Assembly: GCA_032622095.1 (NCBI GenBank)
Contig: CP136069.1
Coordinates: 42,632,194 to 42,696,193, forward strand
DNA length: 64,000 nucleotides
Reading direction: 5' to 3'
Source: Siphonodentalium dalli
Taxonomy: Eukaryota > Mollusca > Scaphopoda > Gadilida > Siphonodentaliidae
The stretch's first letter is position 1. Each line of letters begins with the position of its first letter. The notes under the pieces are model-generated. The model did no database searches and was not told the origin of the DNA. It worked only from the letters and a program-made list of their open reading frames with translations. The position numbers were made by a program, and so were the translations under genes. Positions 34,851 through 46,000 of the stretch are shown in pieces.

Positions 34851-35734
34851 ACATGTTTATTCGTCTGAATCTTGGCACTGCCAATTCTAAGCTATCGTGA
34901 ACATTCTAGCTTCAGCCGTGCCTCAACACTACTGTATAGCAGAGTAAGCAGACGCATATTATATTGAACATAATGTATAAAATTAATGTACACATGTAAA
35001 TTTACCTACTCTTCAATTTGGAGGAATAAAGAATATTATGTAGACTGTTGTGGTTATATATATCCACAGAGGCGATTTAGCAACAAAAAATTACATATTA
35101 TTCAGCCATACATGACCTTTGAAGATGCAGCTGCATGGGTGTACATGACCTTCTTTGTGATGATTAGAGGGACAAAATTGCAGGCACAATAATAATCGAC
35201 AGGGATAGCACCGTGATTGTTTGTATTGGGTATGCATACATACATATATAGGCGATTTAGTAACGAAAATTGTGTTACGCCCAATTTGCGAACATATCAA
35301 AGGACCTAAATGATTGTAGATGGAACAATGACATAACAAGAATCCGTAAAGATAAACCCGTTGTTGCTGTGGTTATTCAGCCTGTTCTCCCAAAAACAGC
35401 ACATAATCAGCTTAGAAAAGAACATGATTTAGGCAGATAAACTGCTTAGAGTCGCCTCATTTTGAGTCGAAAATGGAGCGTTTTAGTCACATTATCGACT
35501 CACAATGAGGCAGATTATGTGTGGACAATGACACAAGTAAGCCAACTCACGACTTTCATGTGTTCGCTCTTTAATATGTGTTTTCACTATGGCCCGCGCC
35601 ATAAAACGAAATAACGGGTATGAGTTCATTACCTGCTTATATTAGAATCAAATAATCACATTATGTACTTTTACATTATAGGTAAATTATGTGCGTATGT
35701 GAGCGAGGATATGTTGGGTTATTTGTCTACACAG
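34851..35734. other. Intergenic repeat-like DNA, no gene
   Basis: Contains repeated short boxes: GGCGATTTAGCAAC near 35072 and 35736, GGCGATTTAGTAAC near 35252, and GCTTAGAGTCGCCTCA...TTTTAGTCACATTATCGACTCA near 35445-35520, the last recurring near 36778-36850. These look like parts of the inverted-repeat block that follows. No coding sequence is supported. Confidence 0.5.
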
Positions 35735-37998
35735 GCGATTTAGCAACTGACTTATGATAAATGCTTGAACAGCTCTATGGGAGTATATGACCTAGTTTGG
35801 GATTTTTCGATGAACTAGTGGCGGCACAAGAACAATCCACAAGGAGAGCTTCGTGGCTGCTATGGTTCCGCGTAAAAGTGCGCTTATGCAACGAACAATT
35901 GCATACGACCGACATGATTATACGATCAATGTTTTTAACAGCTGGACAGGCATACATAATATTGTTTTTAATTTTCAACATATTTTCGTATAAATGGGTT
36001 CACATTGGACCGAATTAATCACATAGGTTTATTTTGAACTTACTTGATTATCAAATTATACCGTTGAATGGCACGGGCCACAGTGAACACGCAATAAAAC
36101 GAACGTACACCTAGTAAGTCGTGAGTTGGCTTATCGTGTTGTTTTCCAACGTGTTCTCGTGAAAACAAGCACACTGTGGACTTATTTCATATTGCAATTG
36201 TCCAATATACGGCTGTTTTAATAATCGGAGTAATTAGGCCCATATATAGAGCGTAATTTAGCTTTCAAATAATGCGAATATGAGCTTATTTTGCTGCAAT
36301 TATAAAATAAGTCCGTATTGTGCTAATTGTGCTAACAGTCTGATCTCGTGAAATGAAGCACAATACGGGCTTATTTTAATGGTGCGTTTAGGCCCATATA
36401 TATAGCTCATATATTTGTGAAAAATGTGCTCTATATCCTGTCGATATATGGGCATAAAACGCGGCCTTCAAAATAAGCATGGTATGCTTAATTCAATACG
36501 AAGTAAGCCCATATTGGCACTATTTAATCTAATTTTGCACGCACTTCATATAATGTATTTTCAGTGCGACCCGCCACATTCAACGGGTATTAGTTTAATA
36601 TAGGCTTATTTCATACAAAAATAAGCCCAATATCAACCTATTTGAATACATAGGCTAAAGTTGAACCTATTGGCACGAGGACATATTGTTTAGATGGAAC
36701 AAGTGCAGGCCGTTCTCCAGAAAACCCGCACATTTTCTGCTTATAATATAATTGGTCTTAGTTATATAATCTGCTTAGAATCGCCTCAGTTTGAGTCGAC
36801 AATAAACTGAAAATGAGAGCATTTTAGTCACATTATCGACTCATAATGATTCGGCCAATCGAGTCGATGAAAACAAGTAGATTAAATAGTGTCAGTAGTG
36901 GCTTATTTTCGTATAGAAATAAGCACATACCGTTTTTATTTTGAACTCCGCGTTTTACGGACATAGCGTATTTTTGTACTCAAATACGCTCTAAATGGTC
37001 CTAAAATACATCAAATTAAGCCCGTATTGTGCTTTTTTCACGAGAACAGGATGGAAAATATGGAGAAAATAAGCATAATACGGGCTTATAGTTAATTGGG
37101 CGAAATAAGCTGATATTAGTATTATTTGAATCTCAAATACGCTCTATATGGGCCTAATAACTATGGTTATTAAAACAACCCTACATGAGACTATTTCGAT
37201 ATCAAATAAGCCAACAGTGCTCTTATGTTCACGTCAACACGCTGGGAAATAACACGAATAAGCCAACTCATGACTTACCAAACTTACGGAATAAGTCCAA
37301 TATAAACCTATGTGAATATTTAAGTCCAATGGGAACCTATATATGTGAATATTTAAGTCCAATATGAACCTATTTGCACGTGGATATGTTGGAAATTATA
37401 AACAATGTCGTGTATACCCGTCCAGCTGTTTAAAACACTGGGCGTAAGTCGTTCGTGAGGGTCAAAATTGTACTTAAAAATGCAAGTTTTCGTTGCTAAA
37501 TCGCACTTTTTGGCAAAACCACAGCAGCCGCGATGCTCTCCGTGTGGATTCTTCTTGTGCCGCCACTAGTTCATCTACAATTACCAAACTATAGTCATAT
37601 ATGCACATCTTCTGTTGGCATAAACCACTGCGATTCTAAGCAGATTATCTAACTAAGACCAATTATATTATAAGCTGATAATGTGCCAATAGGTCGAAAT
37701 TTGTCCTAACATAGTTTGAACGCCGCCCGCGTTTTATGCCCGTATAATAGACAGGATATAGAGCATATTTATCACAAATATATACGCTCTATATGGGCCT
37801 AAACGCAACATTAAAAATAAGCCAGTATCCGCTTCTTTTCACGAGAGCAGGCGGTTTTTTCAAAAATTAGCACAATACGAACTTATTTTATAATTGTAGC
37901 AAAATAAGCTCATATTTGCATTATTTGAAAGCTGAAATACGCTCTATATGGGCCTAATTACTCTGATTATTAAAACATTTATCATAAGTCAGTTGCCT
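35735..37998. mobile_element. Large complex inverted-repeat element
   Basis: GCAACTGACTTATGATAAATG at the left (35743-35763) is inverted at 37973-37994. About 36205-36475 is the reverse complement of about 37725-37990, including the boxes TAATTAGGCCCATATAGAGC, ATGAGCTTATTTTGC and CTCTATATCCTGTC. About 35775-35900 pairs with about 37485-37610 (ACTAGTGGCGGCACAAGAA). AATAAGCC(C/A)(A/G)(T/A)AT words recur throughout. No protein is encoded. It looks like a non-autonomous element with rearranged arms. Confidence 0.65.
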
Positions 37999-37999
37999 A

Positions 38000-38720
38000 T
38001 AATATATTATAATGGTGTATAGTAGACCGACATGCATATCGTATATTATAATGGTGTATATTAGCCTGACACAGTCATGTATCGTATATTATACTGGTGT
38101 ATAGTAGACCGACACATGTGTCGTATATTATAATGGTGTATAGTAGACCAACATGCATATATAGAGGATCTCACATGAGTTTCTATTTTATACGGAATTT
38201 ATCAACCGAGTTCAATAAATTCGATTTGAGCCGAGGTTTGCCGAGGCTCAAATAGAATTTAGAGGACGAGGTTGATAAATTACGTATAAAATAGGACGAG
38301 TGTGAGATACCTTTTATCACATGATCAAATAAACCCGAAGCAACGCGAAATATTCATCGAAAACAACAATCATATATAAACTACAGCGATCGCAAGTTAT
38401 TTGAAGAACGCCGTGACGTCATCGCACGCGCTGATATTAAACGTGTCTATTACCGATAATTATGAAACTGCTTTTATGGCCAAATTATGTGATAAAATAA
38501 ATTATAATGGTGTATTGTAGACCGAACTGCATATCGTATATTACAATGTGTATAGTAGACCGACCCACATATCCTATAACGGTGTAATATAGTAGACCGA
38601 CACACATACCCTATACCCTATACCCTATATTATAATAGTGTATCAGTTGACCAGCATGCATATCGTATTGTATAATGGTATGAAGCAAACCGACCCGCCA
38701 ATCGTATAATAACTCTATAC
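38000..38720. repeat. Minisatellite ATTATAATGGTGTATAGTAG, interrupted
   Basis: Copies of a 40-50 bp unit with CGTATATTATAATGGTGTAT and AGTAGACCGACA(T/C) run from 38000 to 38165 and again from about 38495 to 38715. The two halves are separated by a hairpin-bearing insert. Confidence 0.8.
38163..38490. mobile_element. Hairpin insert in minisatellite
   Basis: GATCTCACATGAGTTTCTAT...TTATACG (from 38167) is inverted at about 38283-38310 (CGTATAAAATAGGACGAGTG...GAGAT), with inner TTATCAACC/GGTTGATAA arms and a GAGCCGAGGTTTGCCGAGGC centre. The tail contains TTTATCACATGATCAAATAA and GTGACGTCATCGC. It is probably a small mobile element, but no duplication could be fixed. Confidence 0.5.
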
Positions 38721-39165
38721 CTGCTAGTCTCAAGAAAAAGCAGAGAGCAAGTTTTAATATAACAAAAATTTATAATGCAGCCAATTAATCTATCAATATG
38801 ATTAATTGAAGGTTTCAAGCCCTTGAAAATGCAGAGAGGAAATTTTTTTATGAGTACAGTACTCGCATTAATTGTGAGATGAACTTTGTTCAAAAACAAA
38901 TAAAGGTCCCAGGTCAAGGTCCATGCCCCTTCCCAAATCCCAAATAGAATAATGACAGGACACATTAGAGGTGAACTCTGTCCAATTAGACAAAAACAAG
39001 GTCCATGTTTGTCATATACATGTATGCCCTCACATAACATCGAAGGATGAGCATCAACACCAGCTGATGGTTAAATACCATCAATTCCCCGGGAGCATTA
39101 AAGTGGTACTGTACACAAAATCCGGCATTTATGGGGGCCATCTCCTTTTATGGTCAACAGAATGT
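38721..39165. other. Upstream of NRF-like gene, no gene seen
   Basis: A 136-codon minus-strand frame at 38630-39040 covers part of this stretch. It has no recognisable domain, starts inside the minisatellite and is not called as a gene. Confidence 0.45.
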
Positions 39166-39167
39166 AT

Positions 39168-39323
39168 GCAACAAATGAATGAATGTGAACCATGGATTAG
39201 TGCAAAGTACACTCCAGTCATAACTTCATTTTCAGTGTAATTACCATGTTGTTTTCATTGTTGATATAACACATGAGTGTATTTTGCATTAATCCATGGC
39301 TCACATTCATTCATTTGTCGCAG
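39168..39323. repeat. Inverted repeat, about 46-bp arms
   Basis: CAACAAATGAATGAATGTGA...CCATGGATTAGTGC...GTACACTC (39168-39213) pairs with GAGTGTA...GCATTAATCCATGG...TCACATTCATTCATTTGTCG (39273-39322). It is a foldback element about 290 bp before the NRF-like start codon. Confidence 0.8.
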
Positions 39324-39336
39324 ATATTATGTTGAG

Positions 39337-39344
39337 TATAAAAT
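39337..39344 (+). promoter_or_regulatory. Possible TATA box
   Basis: TATAAAAT about 270-285 bp upstream of the first ATG of the NRF-like gene. Position is loosely compatible with a core promoter, but the DNA is TA-rich and this is only a candidate. Confidence 0.2.
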
Positions 39345-39613
39345 AGAGTAAATAGAGTAAATAACTCCCAAAATAAGACGCACGCCACCCTTCTTAATTA
39401 TGAAGACACTCGTTGAGATGATAGATATCCAAAACGTAGATCATGTCACGGATCTCTACTCTGGCTAACGGGTGTTAGTTAGCACAGCGTAGAGATTCGT
39501 TGCGTGATCTCCTTAATCCTCGAGCTGTCGAGTACAGGCTTACACAAGGTGCACCAATTTCTGCAACCATCACAGTTTCTGCCAAACAGTGTTCGTTATA
39601 ATGGACAATTTTA

Positions 39614-40022
39614 ATGGTCAGTGACAAGATGAAACCTTCTACTATAAACTTCTTCGTTTTTTCTCTCATCGGATGCACTGTAGAGGGAGTATCAACTAGT
39701 ACCAGCACTTATAACGATGTGATTAAAAACTACCGCGAAAAATTGGCAACTTCGTCTTCGGAATATGCTGCTCAGCATGGACATTTGGATTACAATGATC
39801 AGGCATCGGATGTTTTGTTGTCACTCATGAATGGCCTGGGTGACATTAAAAATATGGCCAGGAGCCTCCTGTACTCGGGCAACTCTGGCAAAAACAAGTT
39901 TGAAATGGAGAACTTCAGAAACTTCTTCTCAAAATCTGTCTCTGGACAATGCCAGAATGACATAGAAGAAATAGTGATTGGACTACTTGAAACATCCAAG
40001 AATTCAACATGGGCTTTGCAAA
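39614..40022 (+). CDS. NRF-like exon 1 (signal peptide, NRF domain start)
   Basis: ATG at 39614, or the in-frame ATG at 39629 (MKPSTINFFVFSLIG), which gives a cleaner signal peptide ending near TVEGVST. The mature part contains DVLLSLMNGLGDI and SGQCQNDIEEIVIGLLE, the start of the NRF domain with its first conserved cysteine. The exon ends TGGGCTTTGCAAA before GTATGA, leaving one base of the Met codon completed by exon 2. The open frame runs past the donor to 40033. Confidence 0.88.
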
Positions 40023-43000
40023 GTATGATATAATTTTAGTGAACGACGGCACACACAAGAGTCAATTATGGCAAAGCCTATGGGAGGCCAAATTCACATT
40101 TAATATCCAATTACGCTTAATCATAATGTATTACACTTAAGCATAATGCATTTACGCTTAAGGGTAATGCATTTATGCTTAATCGTAATTCTATTGTGCT
40201 TAAGGGTATATTATGCTTAGCATTATTCCATTACGCTTAAGCGTAATGCCATTATGCTGAAGCATAATTATATTATTCTTGAGCGTAATGCTGATACTTA
40301 ACTAATTCCATTGTGATCAAGCGTAATGCATTTACGCTTAAGCATAATGGAATTTGTATTACTATTAAGGGTATTTGCATTACACTTAAGCTTAAAGGTA
40401 CTAAATCCGATTAAGCACCCCTAAATTACTATTTCTTTCGCTTCAGGGGTAAAAAATATTTGATTCGAGTCGAGGAACCCACCCATCAAAGCTCAGAGTG
40501 ATCAGATATTGATTTTTGAAGTTTGTTATTTCTCGAGATGTGTACTAATATTTGCCCCAGAAACACTTATTCAAACGGACGGAAATGGACGATAACTCTA
40601 AAATCAAGTACGATGTACGAACATCGATAAAAATCATTCATGCTAACAACAATGAATTCAGGAGTAGTCGGCCCAAAACGAAGTCGGCCCAAAACAAAGT
40701 CGGCCCAGCAGAAGTCGGCCCGGTACGATGTCGGCCCAGCTATTAAAAATTAGCATTAGCATAGCCCATCATTTGTATCGTCGTCAACAGAAGAAGCCCA
40801 ACATCCACATGCAAAGTGACAGCGACGCAAACGTCAGGTTAGACCAAAGGGTCCAACACCAATTGCAAATACATTCAAATGTTCCTATGTACAACTATGC
40901 GTACAACCTGATAATTTTACTACATAGGGAATCATAACAAGTCCAAATAATCCGGGAGCTAATGGGGGTACCCTTGCACCCCTGGGACTTAACTTTACCC
41001 CACTCATTTTGTTCCTAATTATGTCCTTCAACTTTTAAGCAATGTTAACAAGAAAAATAAAGTGGCCGTGTAGACTCCAGACAAGATGGCCGCCATCATG
41101 GCCGCCGTTTTTCAGACTTGGCCCTAAGTCAGTTTGATGCATATTATAGCGGGAAACTCTAGAAAATGTGTACAAATGTATATATTTTCGTGAAGTTAAG
41201 AAATAAGGACACTTTCATATAGAGCAAAATTGAAACCCCCATCCAAGATGACCGCCATTTGAAATGGCCACCGGAAGTTCAAAATATGACGTTTTTTCAC
41301 TTATATCTTCAAGATCAGTTTATGCTGTTTGGAACTGGTTGAGAAATGTGACTTTATTTTGTATATTAACTGATCATTGGAGCAATGAAAAATACAATTA
41401 TTGGGGTTCTAGCACCTTCCGATCCACAAAAAAATGATTTTACAGAATGCGGCGCAAAACTTCACCAAAAAATCACAATTGGGATTCTAGTCAAATTTCA
41501 ACAAGAAATGAACATAACTGTGTAATGTAAGTGAGGCATATCATTACCTATGAATATTCCAACTCATTTTATCCAAAATTGTTACTTTGGCTCGAAATGG
41601 CCGCCAAAATGGCCGCCGAAATAGGGAAAATGGTAGATAACTTATCAATTGTTGTACATTAAAGGCCCACTTTCGCATAGCAGATCGGTAAATTTGTAAT
41701 GTTAATCTTATTATATTTCACATCACGAATTTCGATCACTTTTCACTCGCCCCGATGGGTGTAGACTGTAGTTACTATAGTGTCGTTATTTATTTTGTTT
41801 TATTTTCTAAATAAAAGGTAAACTACCCGTTACTACCGCTACAAGTGAACTTACATTGTAATTCAAAATTCATAATTCTCATTTGCAATACCAGTAATCG
41901 AAAGACACAGTAACAACATTTTCCGATTACGACATTAATGCTTTAAGCCCACAGATCTACTGTGCGACATAAGTGCTCGCACAAATTCAAAACTGCAGCG
42001 TCGCATTAGTTAATAATTTGTGACGTCACAAAATCAGGTATAGTCTATATACGACCCAAATGGTCCGGCTTTGGTTCGTTAATAATTGGTTACGTCATAA
42101 AATCAGATATAGATAGATAGATAGATTTCTTTGGTGCGATGTAAAAACATATTACAAAAAGATCCTACATTATGAATGGACCATAAGATTTAAATTGTAT
42201 ACAGCAGTTATTAAAACATAAGAGAAAATATCTAAACAGTGTCAAACGTTAATTTGAATGGTTAATTTCCGTTTCATTCATTAGAATTTATTGAATAAAA
42301 TATATTGATTTTTTAAAGAAGTGGTCTTTAAGATGTAATAAGACTCACCCATCGCACCGAGGATAACATTGAAAAGTCTGACCCATAAATGGGCAGACTT
42401 ATTTCCACGATGGTCCTCGTGTTAATACATGTAGATGTTATCTGCAAACAATTTCTAAATTTCAAATGACCAAAGGAATAAATATAGTTTATAATCAACT
42501 TCAAGAGATATATTTCCTTATTAAAGTAAAGTATGTGTTGAAATTTCTTAAGAATGTTAATATCAATTTCAGGGTTACCGTACCGGTACCGAACTTTGAT
42601 AGTGAAACCGTTTGAATTCTTTAAGACGTATGTACGTATATAGATATAGTCATATACTACATGCAGGCTTAGTTTGAATAGAGACTGGTGCACACAAATT
42701 CAACAAATAAAGACCGCCAACACATGTGGGTATAAATCTGCTTTCACTCACATGCTGCTGATGCATGCGGCTATCGGATTATATAGGCACAACGTTTCAA
42801 ACCATACATATATATCACTGGGGTTGTGGTGCAAGAACGCACTTAACCGCAACGTTTTGAATCGGATGCGTCTGGACTGCATCAGGTATGTGAAAGCAGC
42901 TTAAGGCTCCGGAGTTCGACATGCGTGTGATTCATCAACATAACCAACTAAAAGTAGCATGCCGGAATCACTGGATATAAAGACCCATACATACAGTGAA

Positions 43001-46000
43001 AGGGTGTCGTGTAAAGCACATAGCCGGGACAGAGGCAGGTACACGAAAATACTACAGAGTGCCAATTAAGCTATGTCCATCAACCTTGGTCAAAACTGTT
43101 CGAAATATCATGCCCGAAATAACAATAGTTGGAAATGTCACATGAAACAATATATAGGTTAAAATCGATTTCGTAGATCGATTTTCCAACAATCTATTGG
43201 TGGGGAATATTTTCTTTTAGACCATCATTTACATATTTTCCTACTTTTGGTCAAAATATTTGACTGAAATGACCATCAATTGGAAATTTTCCAACCTTAT
43301 AGGGGGTGTCAGGTTTAAAGTTTCTAACATTTGGAAACATTGAGGCTACTCAATAGATACTAGGATTTTGTAATTTGTATGTTCAGTACATTTAGGTTAC
43401 ATGTATGATGTAGAACATAATTATGTGATATACTAGTAGCACCGATGTTGTTTCGCTGTATGCATGTTTGAGCTGAAGTAGTCACATGCGAAGCGTCGAG
43501 ATTCGATTCAATTCGCGAATCGGGCTGCCGATTCATTTCGATTCGATCATACATGATATGTATGATTTTAATATTTTCAAATCACCCTTCTTGATGTTCC
43601 TGTAGGTGATAAACAACACGAGCTTGAAGATGCGGTGTTTTAAATTTGTTCGCGCTCATCTATATGCAAATGTGTCAATGGAGACTCGTACAGAGTCTGT
43701 GCCTCCTTAGATCTGATACATATATATGTCTATTCGAATAATGGCTGAAAGTTAAGCTATATATAACTCGCTGTTTTTTGTCTTGTTGCATTGATTTGTA
43801 CCATATACCTCCAAACGAAGTAACAGTAATATACAGTGCATTTCTCATACGATTATGCAAATGTAGGTCGTCATTGGACATATTGAAAACATATTACAAA
43901 TGGGGAAAATCTTGATTAATAAGAGATATGTTCGTTTTGGCATTCTTTAAATGTATGCTCTAGCAGACTTGTTCATGATTTTTGAAACACAAATTGTACC
44001 AGCCTTCATTTGAAGATGAGAACATGTTTTTGCGACTGAATCTTCCACCGATGGGATCATTGTCACAAAACTCCAGTCACATTTGTAGCCAGCTTTTTAA
44101 ATCGGTCACAAATGGAGCCAGCTTTTCAGCAGCAATCACATTCATAGCCAGCCTTTCTAATTCCATGCTTAATGATAATGAAATATGACGTCATTGCATT
44201 CGTAATTAAAATGTCGACGTCATGCTCCAAAAACTGACTCCCTCTATCAATTTATATTGGAATATAATTCGAGCATTCTAACGACATATCTGCCATCAGC
44301 CATCTATATGAGCTATCATCCAAACTAATTATTTTGTATAAATTACATTTCAGTGCTTGACAGTGAGTTCAAAGTTGAGACTGGAATTCTTCTGGGGAAG
44401 TTACACTTTGTTGGATCTTATGATGAATGTGTGAATATCTCCCACTCTTATTACAATGATAAGACTAATTTAACAAGATCGTTCTCTGGTCAATATTGCT
44501 CGATTGTGTTCTCCAATCATCCCGATGTGAAGCAGCCTAATGATCTCACAGTAAGTCGGAGTCTTCTTCTTCTTCTTCTTCCGATTACAGTCCACCATCA
44601 ACATGCTGATGATTATGACTAATTATTATTTTGGCAACGACTAGCGATAATTTCTCTTCATGATTAGGGTTTGTGATAAAATAATTGATTTGATTTGAAT
44701 TTGATTTGAATTTGGAACTCACGATTAGTTGATTGGATTCTTTACTGGGTCGAATGGGTTTTCTGGGACGTCCAGCATGGATTTAGTTCGTTCATCATCC
44801 TGGTCCTGAACTCCTCGACTGGAATGATGGTGACTATTTCAGTTGGTATAGCATTCCATTCTCTTATGGTCAGGGGAAAGAAAGAAAATTTGTGGTAGTC
44901 GTAGTTGGAGTGTGGAATTAGGTAGCCAGCCTGGATTGTCGTGTTGTTTTTAGCATAGCATATGTATATGTTACTCAGTATAGTATGGTACTGGAGTATC
45001 GTGCCAGGAGGTGCATTGTGTAATATGTTACTCCATTCTCTTATGGTGCATTGTGTAACACCAAAATTTAAGACACAATACATTCCACCATTCCACCAAG
45101 TTTTCACAATCGCTTAATTGATATGGGAGACTCACATATATAAGAGAATGCACTGGCGCATGATAATTAATGCTGCACCAGCGCAGTTCCCATCATGAAC
45201 CTCATGAAAGGGTTATTATACCCAAATTTGTTTATGAAAATTGGGGGGGGGATATAGATTTACTTTGTCCATCTGTCTAGCCATCCACCTGTCTGTTCAT
45301 CAATCTGGGGGTATATCCACCAATGGGGTTGTCCATCATGCTATCAAAAGAGGGGCCAATGATGTTTTTCGAGCGTTCAATTCTAAAGTTATCATTGTTT
45401 GCATGTCTGTACACTTTGTATTTTGTCCATCTGGGCAGATGTCTCAGACAAGGTTCATCAGACTTCAATGAAATTGTGTACAGACGTTTGTCATCAGGAG
45501 TGATTTAAAAAAAGTGATCAATAATGTTGTTTGCATTTTCCTTATAGAGTTGTCTTCCTTTATTTTCCTATTTGTGTCCATCCACCTGAGTATCACAACC
45601 ATGGGTTATAATATATCTATGTAAAATGGTATGGATATTATAGCCATCACAAGCAAGTCTGAGTTTAGTGTCCCTGTCATTTGCAGAATGAGGTCCCCAG
45701 AGGGTGAATTTTATGACGCTATCCCGCATAGCAGGCTTGCATCACGAAATTCACCCTCTTGGGACCTCATTTTGCTTAGGCCTCATCTTCACTGGAAAGT
45801 TTCTTTATTATCAATTTTATACAACCTTCCTCACATAGATTCTATTTCTTTTTCTGTTTAGTTTCTCTATATCCCCAAATTGGCAGACGACAAATTGCAT
45901 AATCGAGGTTCCCAATGGGTGTACATCACAATATTCACCATTTGGGAACTTCAGTCTGAGTCTATATCTCCCAAAGCAGATGAGGCCACGCAGAATGATG

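Noticed and set aside
38630-39040. 136-codon minus-strand frame upstream of the NRF-like gene
   Set aside because: Starts in a minisatellite, contains no domain, and has no supporting splice or start context.
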